DNA of 64,000 nt. Origin: Pseudomonas sp. MAG733B. Lineage in GTDB: Bacteria; Pseudomonadota; Gammaproteobacteria; Pseudomonadales; Pseudomonadaceae. The stretch spans positions 2,604,001 to 2,668,000 of the forward strand of contig NZ_CP145732.1 in the NCBI RefSeq assembly GCF_036884845.1, in the 5' to 3' direction. The notes under the pieces were generated by a model, which was not told the DNA's origin, did not search any database, and worked only from the letters and a program-made list of their open reading frames with translations. A program made the translations under genes and the position numbers. Numbering within the stretch: the first letter of the stretch is position 1; each line of letters opens with the position of its first letter. Of this stretch, positions 24,779 through 32,268 are shown in pieces.

Positions 24779-25280
24779 TGAACCATTTAGCCTCGATCAG
24801 TTGTACAAGGCGATTGAACAACACCTGTTCAGCCAGTTACCCGGCATCAAAGCGGTCACGGCCTGGCCGAGCATCAAGGACCGCATCGCGTTGCCTGTTG
24901 TGTTCATCGAGATGGCCGAGATTGAACCGGGTAAGGATATTGGTACCGGTGAAACAACCCTGATTTGCCGTTTCGAAGCACGGATTATTGTTGATCCCAT
25001 CCGCCCGCAACATTGCCAACAGGCCGCACAATTGGCGGCCCAACTGGCGGTATTGCTGCGCATGCAAAATTGGGGGCTCGCCGTCGAACCGGCCGAGTTT
25101 GTCCAGGCACTGCAGGACTGGACCAAACCGGAGCTCGATGGTTACACCGTCTGGCTGGTCGAATGGACGCACCAGATTTACCTGGGTGTTGAGGAGTGGC
25201 CGTGGCCAGATGAGCCGCCGGGCTCGCTGGTGTTCGATATCGAGCCCGGCGATGGCCCGGTGAGTCCGGAGGATCTATGA
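24771..25280 (+). CDS. Tail terminator/completion-type protein (tentative)
   Basis: This 169-aa protein sits between Z and the baseplate spike gene, the slot normally taken by tail completion or terminator proteins. LPGIKAVTAWPSIKDRIALP and VVFIEMAEIEPG recall the alpha/beta fold of such proteins. The C-terminus is acidic and Pro-rich. No family is recognised with certainty. Confidence 0.5.
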   Translation: MPDEPFSLDQLYKAIEQHLFSQLPGIKAVTAWPSIKDRIALPVVFIEMAEIEPGKDIGTGETTLICRFEARIIVDPIRPQHCQQAAQLAAQLAVLLRMQNWGLAVEPAEFVQALQDWTKPELDGYTVWLVEWTHQIYLGVEEWPWPDEPPGSLVFDIEPGDGPVSPEDL

Positions 25281-25870
25281 GCCACGCCCTGTCCGAACAC
25301 GATCGGATGATTGCCGCCATGCTGATGCCGTGCGCGGTGGTCGGTGTGGATCTGCCAGCGGCGACGGTGCGCGTCTCCAATGGTGCATGGACCAGCGCCT
25401 GGGTGCGCTGGCACAGCCTGGCTGCTGGCAAGGCGCGGCACTGGCGGGTACCCAGCGTCGGCGAGCAAGGGGTGTTGTTCAACCCGAGCGGCCAGGCGGG
25501 TATGGGGACGTTTATCCCGGGGCTGTACGGCAACGCCGGGCCACCCCCTGATAACCGCGATCATGTCGAGGCCTGGCGCTTCGACGATGGCGGCTCCCTG
25601 GTCTACGACTGGGAAGCCAATAGCTACGCCATCACGCTGCCGACGGGGAAAGTAATCACCAAAGTGGGCGCGACCGAATCCATCACGACCGACACCAATA
25701 TCACCGTGACGACGGCCAACATGAAGCTTGTCGCGGCCGTGGAAATTCAAGGGCCGTTACGCGTAACGGAAGGCGTTGAAATTGGCGGCACCTTGCACGC
25801 GGTGGGGAGCATCACCAGCGGCGCCGATATTCTCGCCACTGGCAATAGCGACAACCATCACACGCATTAA
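25277..25870 (+). CDS. Baseplate assembly protein V (spike)
   Basis: This 197-aa protein corresponds to P2 gpV: an OB-fold-like N-terminal part (MLMPCAVVGVDLPAATVRVS, VPSVGEQGVLFNPSGQ) and a C-terminal triple-helix-like repeat region (TDTNITVTTANMKLVAAVEI) ending in NSDNHHTH, typical of the metal-binding spike tip. It punctures the outer membrane at infection. Confidence 0.85.
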   Translation: MSHALSEHDRMIAAMLMPCAVVGVDLPAATVRVSNGAWTSAWVRWHSLAAGKARHWRVPSVGEQGVLFNPSGQAGMGTFIPGLYGNAGPPPDNRDHVEAWRFDDGGSLVYDWEANSYAITLPTGKVITKVGATESITTDTNITVTTANMKLVAAVEIQGPLRVTEGVEIGGTLHAVGSITSGADILATGNSDNHHTH

Positions 25871-25884
25871 CCCGCAATCATCCA

Positions 25885-25906
25885 GCCCGCCAAGTGCGGG
25901 CTATTT
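25885..25906 (+). terminator. CNNGT-loop hairpin after gene V
   Basis: GCCCGC-CAAGT-GCGGGC (25885-25901) followed by TATTTT and a CCGGAG ribosome-binding site. It shares the 16 bases preceding the second arm with the copy at 22758 apart from one change. Confidence 0.65.
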
Positions 25907-25922
25907 TATGCCCGGAGAAAAC

Positions 25923-26138
25923 ATGGCCAAGACCATCGACCAGCCTGCTGCCGAACAATCGCCGACGGCGGATCTGCTGCTTACTTTTCGCGACAAGGTG
26001 TACACCTCGCGCACCCTGATCATCCCCAAAAGCAAACGCACGCTGGCGGTGGCCAAGGGCTGCGTCGAGGTGTCGGCGTCCGATGAGCAGGCTGTGACCT
26101 ACCTGAAAGCCAACGCTGAATTCCAGCCCGCGGAGTGA
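25923..26138 (+). CDS. Small tail-module protein (71 aa)
   Basis: This 71-aa protein (MAKTIDQPAAEQSPTADLLL...) lies between V and W of the baseplate module. DKVYTSRTLIIPKSKRTLAV is beta-rich. Equivalent small genes stand here in Pseudomonas R-pyocin-like and P2-like clusters, but I cannot name a function. ATG 25923 has CCGGAGAAAAC upstream. Confidence 0.65.
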   Translation: MAKTIDQPAAEQSPTADLLLTFRDKVYTSRTLIIPKSKRTLAVAKGCVEVSASDEQAVTYLKANAEFQPAE

Positions 26139-26143
26139 CTTAG

Positions 26144-26470
26144 ATGATCGGAATGGATCGCCACACCGGGCAGCCCATTTCCGGCATCGAGCATCTGCGA
26201 CAGTCCATAGCCGACATCCTCGGCACGTCGCCGGGCGCCCGGCGGCAACGGCCGGACTATGGCAGCAAGCTGCGCGCCTATGTCGACCTGCCGGTTAACG
26301 AGGGTTGGAAAAGCTCCGTGCAAGCCGAGGCCGCCCGCGCGCTGATGGCTTGGGAGCCGCGGCTAAAACTGAAGAGCGTCCGCGTGTTGGCGGTGCTGGG
26401 TGGAAAGATCGATCTAAGCATTGCCGGCGACTACCTCGGCGACCGCTTTCTGGTAGAGGTGAGCGTATGA
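26144..26470 (+). CDS. Baseplate assembly protein W (gp25-like)
   Basis: This 108-aa protein fits P2 gpW/T4 gp25: GISHLRQSI-like GIEHLRQSIADILGTSPGAR and RPDYGSKLRAYVDLPVNEG are hallmarks, with the ending WEPRLKLKSV. It forms part of the baseplate wedge. It overlaps gene J by ATGA. Confidence 0.9.
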   Translation: MIGMDRHTGQPISGIEHLRQSIADILGTSPGARRQRPDYGSKLRAYVDLPVNEGWKSSVQAEAARALMAWEPRLKLKSVRVLAVLGGKIDLSIAGDYLGDRFLVEVSV

Positions 26471-27357
26471 GTAGCATCGTGGATCTGTCGGAATTGCCGG
26501 CGCCGGATGTGCTGGAGCCGTTGGATTTTGAGGCGACATATGAGGAAGGGCTGGCCACCTTTCGCGGCTACATGGGCGACAACTGGAGCGCGCCGCTGGA
26601 GAGTGATCCGGTGGTGAAGCTGATCGAGGTCGGGGCCTATAACAAGGTGGGCAATCGGGCCCGGGTCAATGACGCCGCCAAGGCGCTGCTGTTGGCTCAT
26701 GCCATCGGCCCGGATTTGGATCACCTGGGGGCCAACGTCAACCTGCCGCGGCTGGTGATCCAGGCCGAGGATCTGCTGGCCGTGCCGCCGGTGGCGAAGG
26801 TCATGGAGCTGGACGACCCTTACCGCGAGCGCATCCAGCTGGCCTTTGAGGGATTGACCACGGCCGGCCCGCGTAACAGCTACATCCTGCATGCGCGCAA
26901 TGCCTCGGGCCTGGTCATGGATGCCTCGGCGGAAAGCCCATCGCCCGCGTGTGTAACGGTCACGGTGTTGAGTACCGAAGGCAAAGGCGCGGCCGGTCCC
27001 GAGCTGCTGGCGATCGTCACCGACGCATTGAATGACGATGATGTCAGGCCGGTGGGCGATCGGGTGACGGTGCAAAGCGCTGAGATTATCGACTATCGCA
27101 TTGAAGCCATTTTGCACATGAGCAGCGCCGGGCCGGAGGGTGACGCTAGCCTGGCCGAAGCCAAAAAACGCCTGGGGTCCTGGGTCAATCCACGCAAGCG
27201 CTTGGGCGTCGAGGTGGCGCGCTCGGCGGTGGATGCGCAATTGCACGTTGCTGGCGTGTCCCGGGTTGAGCTGGTCGGGTGGGTTGATCTGGCTCCGACC
27301 AAGGCACAGGCGGCGTATTGCACCGAGTGGAGCGTGGTGCTGGCGGGGGCAACATGA
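26467..27357 (+). CDS. Baseplate assembly protein J
   Basis: This 296-aa protein is P2 gpJ-like (T4 gp6 family): LPAPDVLEPLDFEATYEEGL at the N-terminus, DPVVKLIEVGAYNKVGNRAR and LGANVNLPR. It forms the baseplate wedge. ATG 26467 overlaps the W stop; upstream in-frame residues would lie entirely in W. Confidence 0.92.
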   Translation: MSSIVDLSELPAPDVLEPLDFEATYEEGLATFRGYMGDNWSAPLESDPVVKLIEVGAYNKVGNRARVNDAAKALLLAHAIGPDLDHLGANVNLPRLVIQAEDLLAVPPVAKVMELDDPYRERIQLAFEGLTTAGPRNSYILHARNASGLVMDASAESPSPACVTVTVLSTEGKGAAGPELLAIVTDALNDDDVRPVGDRVTVQSAEIIDYRIEAILHMSSAGPEGDASLAEAKKRLGSWVNPRKRLGVEVARSAVDAQLHVAGVSRVELVGWVDLAPTKAQAAYCTEWSVVLAGAT

Positions 27358-27962
27358 GAAGCCTACTGCCGAGCAATAGCACGCCACTGGAGCGCGCCCT
27401 GGAGGCGTCGTTCTACGACAAAACCATTGTGCCGTTGCGCACCTTGTACAACGCCGATACTTGTCCGGTGCATTTGCTGCCCCACCTGGCTTGGGCCTGG
27501 TCGGTAGATCGTTGGGATTATCGTTGGTCGGAAGCGACCAAGCGCGCGGCCATCAAGGCGTCGTATTACATCCATGCCCACAAGGGCACGATCGGCGCCC
27601 TGCGTCGCGTGGTCGAGCCACTGGGCTACCTGATCGAAATCATCGAATGGTTCAACACGGTGCCCGAAGGCGAGCCGGGCACCTTTGCGCTGAAGGTTGG
27701 CGTGCTGGACACCGGGATCACCGAGGAAATGTATCAGGAGCTTGAGCGCCTGATCGACGACGCGAAACCTGTCAGCCGCAAGCTGACCGGGCTGGCGATC
27801 AGCCTGGAAACGCAAGGCCATTTGAATATCGCGGCCTGCCTCTATGAAGGCGACGAAATCGACGTATACCCGCCGGTGATGCGTGACATCGAGGTCACGG
27901 GCAGCTTTGCCGTGCTCGGCCGTGAACACACCATAGACACCCTGGACGTTTATTATGATTGA
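27354..27962 (+). CDS. Tail protein I
   Basis: This 202-aa protein is P2 gpI-like: LLPSNSTPLERALEASF, CPVHLLPHLAWAWSVDRWD and KRAAIKASYYIHAHKGTIGA are characteristic. It connects the baseplate and fibres. It overlaps J and the fibre gene. Confidence 0.9.
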   Translation: MRSLLPSNSTPLERALEASFYDKTIVPLRTLYNADTCPVHLLPHLAWAWSVDRWDYRWSEATKRAAIKASYYIHAHKGTIGALRRVVEPLGYLIEIIEWFNTVPEGEPGTFALKVGVLDTGITEEMYQELERLIDDAKPVSRKLTGLAISLETQGHLNIAACLYEGDEIDVYPPVMRDIEVTGSFAVLGREHTIDTLDVYYD

Positions 27963-29577
27963 CGCGAATTCGCAGTTTTTCGCCATCCTTACCAACGTGG
28001 GGCTGGCCAAACAGGCGAACGCCGACGCGCTCGGCATTCCCTGGAAGATCACCGATATGGGCCTGGGGGATGCCAACCTTGCCGGGGTGGCTGATCCACC
28101 TAACCCGGTCCCGTCTTCCACGCAAACCAAGCTAATCAATGAGTGGCGGCGCCGACCGCTGAATCAGCTCAAGATCGACCCAGCCAACCCGGCAATCATC
28201 ATCGCCGAGCAGATTATCCCGGCCGATGAGGGCGGGCGCTGGATTCGTGAAATCGGTCTGTATGACGAGGCCGGCGATCTAGTGGCGGTGGCCAACTGCG
28301 CGCCGAGCTACAAGCCGCTGTTGTCGCAAGGCTCGGGCCGCACGCAAGTGGTGCGGATGAATTTCATCGTCAACAACGCCGGCAATATCACGCTGAAGAT
28401 TGATCCGGCGGTGGTGCTGGCTTCACGCGCCTACGTCGATGCGGCCATTCTGGAAGTCCTGCCGGCGAACAAAACCGCCGGTGAGTTCACTCGGGTCAAG
28501 GTCAATAATCGCGGGGTGGTGGTGTCGGGGGATAACCCGAATACGTTGGCCGGAATGGGCATCAGTGACAGTTACACCAAGACCGAAATCGAGGCGATGA
28601 TTGCCCAGGCCTCGGCGCTGCCGGTCGGGGCGCAAGTGTCTTTCCCGGTAAATAAGGTGCCGCCGGGCTTTCTGGAGCGTGACGGATCGGTCAAGAGCAT
28701 CACAGCTTTTCCAGATTTGGCGACGTTCCTGGGCGGCGCGTTCAACCGTGGCGACGAGGGCGCGGGTAACTTCCGTCTGCCGGAGTCGCGCGGCGAATTC
28801 GAGCGGGGCTGGGACCATGGGCGCGGGGTGGATGCTGGGCGGGCGGTTGGTAGCGGGCAAAAGGGCAGCGTTCATTCGTTCGATATTGGTGGTGGAGTTG
28901 GCACTGTAGGGGATCGCTCCGGGGTTGTACCGATCACCGCGGCGAATGCTCGGGCCGATTTGGGTTACGACGCTGGTAGCGCTGCCGACTATCCATCAGG
29001 GCAGATGGTGACGCAATCCGCTGGTTTGACAAGCGTGCTAGTCGATACTGCGGAGGTCGCGTTTGGCGTGGGACGCCCGCGCAACGTTGCGGTTGTGATG
29101 TGTATCAAGGCTTGGAACGCGCCGATCAATCAAGGAAACATTGATATTGCGGCATTGGTCGTGCTGGCTTCACAAGCCACGGAAATTAATCAGGGCACAG
29201 CCAAGATCGCCACGCAGGCGCTGACCGATGCCGGCATGGATGACGCCACAATCGTGACGCCGAAGAAAATGCGCTTTGGTTTTCAGTTCATTAAGGGCGT
29301 AAACGGCGCCATCGTTCTGCCGACGTGGCTGGGTGGTTTTATCATCCAGTGGGGGACCACTCCCGATATTGCTAACTCAGCTTCGGGGACATTCAACTAT
29401 ACGATTCCCTTCCCTACGGCGGCTGTATGCGCTGGGGCGATCAGGCGCGGAACGGGTAATAACTCGGCGACGGTTGGAACGACCCTAAGCCAAATCTCGA
29501 TCGGAAATCGGCCGCATTACACGCCGGATGTTTCTGGTACTGCCAATGCTTACTTTTTCTTTTGCTTCGGTTACTAA
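27955..29577 (+). CDS. Tail fibre protein with collar domain
   Basis: This 540-aa protein has an N-terminal P2 gpH-type domain (about 1-150: FFAILTNVGLAKQANADALG, PADEGGRWIREIGLYDEAGD), a tail-collar domain at about 222-300 (VNKVPPGFLERDGSV, GDEGAGNFRLPESRG) and a C-terminal receptor-binding-like end (LPTWLGGFIIQWGTT...ANAYFFFCFGY) typical of gp53-like fibre tips. It determines host range. The C-terminal third is more AT-rich than the rest, as is common for exchanged fibre tips. Confidence 0.9.
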   Translation: MIDANSQFFAILTNVGLAKQANADALGIPWKITDMGLGDANLAGVADPPNPVPSSTQTKLINEWRRRPLNQLKIDPANPAIIIAEQIIPADEGGRWIREIGLYDEAGDLVAVANCAPSYKPLLSQGSGRTQVVRMNFIVNNAGNITLKIDPAVVLASRAYVDAAILEVLPANKTAGEFTRVKVNNRGVVVSGDNPNTLAGMGISDSYTKTEIEAMIAQASALPVGAQVSFPVNKVPPGFLERDGSVKSITAFPDLATFLGGAFNRGDEGAGNFRLPESRGEFERGWDHGRGVDAGRAVGSGQKGSVHSFDIGGGVGTVGDRSGVVPITAANARADLGYDAGSAADYPSGQMVTQSAGLTSVLVDTAEVAFGVGRPRNVAVVMCIKAWNAPINQGNIDIAALVVLASQATEINQGTAKIATQALTDAGMDDATIVTPKKMRFGFQFIKGVNGAIVLPTWLGGFIIQWGTTPDIANSASGTFNYTIPFPTAAVCAGAIRRGTGNNSATVGTTLSQISIGNRPHYTPDVSGTANAYFFFCFGY

Positions 29578-29586
29578 GGGGGCGCT

Positions 29587-30018
29587 GTGCGCAAATATCT
29601 GCTTGTGAATGACGCTAGTGAAGTTGTCGCGCAGTTGATCGAGGGTATACATGACATCCCTGAAAACGCGGTTTTGATTGATGGTGGTCGCTGGTATGAG
29701 GTGACGCAGGATATCGGCTGCACTTGGCTTTTGAGTGAGAGCGGGGAGCTATCCAAGCGGCCAAGGCTGGCGGTTGTGGACGATACTGCAGGGCTTGAGC
29801 GCGAATGGCGCAATCAGGTGCTGGCGGCCACCGAATGGCTGGTCACGCGGCATCGTGACGAGCAAGAGCTTGCCCGCGAAACTACGTTAACGACTGAGCA
29901 ATATGCGCAGTTGCTCGCGTATCGCCAGGATCTGCGCGACTGGCCGCAAGCGCCCGAGTTTCCGGATGGCCAGCGGCGGCCGAACCCGCCGGCCTGGCTT
30001 GCTGAGCAAACCCAATAA
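29587..30018 (+). CDS. Tail fibre assembly/chaperone protein
   Basis: This 143-aa protein follows the fibre gene and has the fibre-assembly signature at its C-terminus (YAQLLAYRQDLRDWPQAPEF, PPAWLAEQ). It starts with GTG 29587 behind GGGGG. It should chaperone trimerisation of the fibre. Confidence 0.85.
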   Translation: MRKYLLVNDASEVVAQLIEGIHDIPENAVLIDGGRWYEVTQDIGCTWLLSESGELSKRPRLAVVDDTAGLEREWRNQVLAATEWLVTRHRDEQELARETTLTTEQYAQLLAYRQDLRDWPQAPEFPDGQRRPNPPAWLAEQTQ

Positions 30019-30100
30019 ACGCCCCGCACTGACGGGGCGTTTTCTTTTCCGTTATGCGTAACGCCAACACCCTCACGGCCTCGCTCTCGCGGGGCTTTTT
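30019..30100 (+). terminator. Two successive hairpins before the sheath gene
   Basis: ACGCCCCG (30019-30026) pairs with CGGGGCGT (30033-30040), followed by TTTC. GCCTCGC (30078-30084) pairs with GCGGGGC (30089-30095, one G-T), followed by five T and TTTCTGGAGA before ATG 30120. This separates baseplate/fibre genes from the sheath-tube module. Confidence 0.7.
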
Positions 30101-30119
30101 CGTTTCTGGAGATCAATCT

Positions 30120-31283
30120 ATGGCTGGCTTTTTTCACGGCGTCACTACGACGCTGATCGACACCGGCGCGCGCACCATTTCGTTGCCGTCGTCGTCGATC
30201 ATTGGTCTGTGCGACACCTTCACCCCGGGCCTTCTGGCCACGGCCAAGGCCGGCGAATTGGTGCTGATTACGACTGAGCGCGAGGCCATTGCCGCGTTCG
30301 GCGCCGATTCGGCGATCACCCGGGCCTGTCAGGCGATCTATGTCCGCGCCAAAGCGGTGATCGTCGCCATCGGCGTGCCCAAGCTGGAAGACGAGGCGCT
30401 GCAAACCTCGGCCATCATCGGCGGCGTTCTCGCCAATGGCCAGCGTACCGGCCTGCAAGCGCTGCTGGACGGCAAGAGCAAACACAACGCCCAGCCGAAA
30501 CTGTTGATCGCCCCGGGGCATTCCGCCACGCAAGCGGTGGCCACCGCCATGGATGCCCTGGCCGGCAAGTTACGCGCGATAGCCATTGTCGACGGCCCGA
30601 ACACCACTGACGAGGAAGCGCTGGCCTACGCCGAAAACTTCGGCAGTAAGCGGGTGTATCTGGTCGATCCTGGCGTGCAGTACTGGGATACGGGCAAAAG
30701 TGAGACGGTCGACGCGCCAGGCTCGGCGTGGGTCGCTGGCCTGTTCGCCTGGACCGATGCCAATTACGGCTATTGGGCATCGCCGTCGAACAAAGAGTTT
30801 GTCGGCATCACCGGTACCAGTCGCCCGATCGAGTACCTGGATGGCGACGACACCTGTCGGGCCAACCTGCTGAACAACGCCAATATCACCACGATCATTC
30901 GTGACGGCGGGTATCGCCTGTGGGGCAACCGTACTTGCTCCGCTGATGCGAAGTGGGCGTTTGTCACCCGTGTGCGTACCTGCGACATCCTCATGGATGC
31001 GATCCAGGCCGGGCACAAGTGGGCGGTGGACCGCTCGATCACCAAGACCTACGTGCAAGACGTCACCGAAGGTCTGCAAGCGTTCATGCGCGATCAGAAA
31101 AACGCCGGCGCAGTGATCAATTTCGAAGTCTACGCGGACAAGGAAATGAACACGGCCAGCCAAATCGAGCAGGGCAAAATTTACTGGCGCATTCGCTTCA
31201 CCGACGTGCCGCCGGCGGAAAACCCGAATTTCCTTATCGAAGTCACCAACGAGTGGCTGACCGAAGTTCTCGAAACAGCCTAA
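30120..31283 (+). CDS. Tail sheath protein FI
   Basis: This 387-aa protein is a P2 FI-type contractile sheath: FFHGVTTTLIDTGARTISLP at the start, IGVPKLEDEALQTSAIIGGV, YWASPSNKEFVGITGTSRPI and WAVDRSITKTYVQDVTEGLQ. Its presence shows a contractile tail. It begins a new transcription segment after two hairpins. Confidence 0.93.
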   Translation: MAGFFHGVTTTLIDTGARTISLPSSSIIGLCDTFTPGLLATAKAGELVLITTEREAIAAFGADSAITRACQAIYVRAKAVIVAIGVPKLEDEALQTSAIIGGVLANGQRTGLQALLDGKSKHNAQPKLLIAPGHSATQAVATAMDALAGKLRAIAIVDGPNTTDEEALAYAENFGSKRVYLVDPGVQYWDTGKSETVDAPGSAWVAGLFAWTDANYGYWASPSNKEFVGITGTSRPIEYLDGDDTCRANLLNNANITTIIRDGGYRLWGNRTCSADAKWAFVTRVRTCDILMDAIQAGHKWAVDRSITKTYVQDVTEGLQAFMRDQKNAGAVINFEVYADKEMNTASQIEQGKIYWRIRFTDVPPAENPNFLIEVTNEWLTEVLETA

Positions 31284-31295
31284 GGGGGCCGTTCA

Positions 31296-31799
31296 ATGAT
31301 TCCTCAAGTTCTGACCAACTGCGTCGCATTTATCGACGGCGTGAGCCTGTCCGGCGAAGTGCCAAGCCTGACTCTGCCGAAGTTGACGCAAAAGACCCTC
31401 GACTATCAGGGCGGCGGCATGTCGGCGCCGATTGAGTTCGCTGTCGGCATGGAAAAGCTGGAGTCCGCGTTTACCACCAACGGCGTGCGCCGCGAGACGC
31501 TGAAGTATTTGGGTCTGTCCGATCAGACCGCCTGCAATCTGGTGTTTCGCGGCGCGTACAAAGGCCTCAAGGGCGCGGTCACGCCGGTCGTCGTCACCAT
31601 GCGTGGCGGTGTGAAAGAGGTCGACATGGGCGATTGGAAGCCGGGCGATCAGGCCGAAATCAAACACGCGGTGAAGCTCGTTTACTACAAGCTCGAAATC
31701 GACGGGCGTGTGATGTACGAAATCGATCCGCTCAACATGATTCAGCTGATCGACGGTGTTGATCAACTCGCTGCCGAACGCTCGGCCGTTGGCCTTTAA
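31296..31799 (+). CDS. Major tail tube protein FII
   Basis: This 167-aa protein is the P2 FII-type tube subunit: PQVLTNCVAFIDGVSLSGEV, LTLPKLTQKTLDYQGGGMSA and VKLVYYKLEIDGRVMYEIDP. AAGGGGG lies upstream of ATG 31296. It follows the sheath gene directly. Confidence 0.92.
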   Translation: MIPQVLTNCVAFIDGVSLSGEVPSLTLPKLTQKTLDYQGGGMSAPIEFAVGMEKLESAFTTNGVRRETLKYLGLSDQTACNLVFRGAYKGLKGAVTPVVVTMRGGVKEVDMGDWKPGDQAEIKHAVKLVYYKLEIDGRVMYEIDPLNMIQLIDGVDQLAAERSAVGL

Positions 31800-31811
31800 G
31801 GATAAAACCCC

Positions 31812-32117
31812 ATGACCCTGATTGCTCAAACACTGCCGGCCTGGCTCGCTGTCACGGATGAAGGCGTTACCGTAACGCTGCGTTATCAGGCCAGCTTCAA
31901 CGGCGTGCTGGTCGACAAGTTGACCATGCGCGCGCCCAGCGTGAAGGAATTCAACGCGGCGAAAATGATCGCCGCCGGCGACATGGAAAAGATGGAGCTG
32001 CACCTGTTTTGCTCCTTGCTTTCGGTCGCCGAGGCGGACCTGTTAGCGCTGAAACTCAAGGACTATAACCGCTTGCAGGCCGGCTATTTTCGCTTGGTCG
32101 AAGAGGACGACGTGTAA
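31812..32117 (+). CDS. Tail assembly chaperone E
   Basis: This 101-aa protein occupies the P2 gpE/tail-assembly slot between tube and tape measure. RYQASFNGVLVDKLTMRAPS and the VAEADLLALKLKDYNRLQAG end are typical of this family. The C-terminal extension E' lies in another frame immediately downstream (32053-32229), as in many phages that use a programmed frameshift here. Confidence 0.8.
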   Translation: MTLIAQTLPAWLAVTDEGVTVTLRYQASFNGVLVDKLTMRAPSVKEFNAAKMIAAGDMEKMELHLFCSLLSVAEADLLALKLKDYNRLQAGYFRLVEEDDV

Positions 32118-32229
32118 CGCAACCACGCTCAAGATCGCGGCGAAACGCTTGGCCAAAGAGACGGGGTTCTCGGCGGCCGAGATCGAGGCCATGACTTTTG
32201 ATCGGATGGTGTGGTGGCTCACGGATTGA
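32053..32229 (+). CDS. E' extension in the +1 frame (programmed frameshift product)
   Basis: From 32053 to the TGA at 32227-32229 the frame one base after that of gene E is open and encodes ...LKIAAKRLAKETGFSAAEIE followed by AMTFDRMVWWLTD, the recognisable small gpE'/GpE-like segment. It has no ATG in a suitable place and overlaps gene E for 65 bases. Fusion needs a +1 or -2 shift within 32053-32117. No classical heptamer is obvious, so the slip site is unknown; independent initiation at a TTG is the alternative. Confidence 0.6.
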   Translation, partial: NSRTITACRPAIFAWSKRTTCNATTLKIAAKRLAKETGFSAAEIEAMTFDRMVWWLTD

Positions 32230-32268
32230 GCCGCCTTCGATCAACTCGACGACGCATAGGGCACGCAC

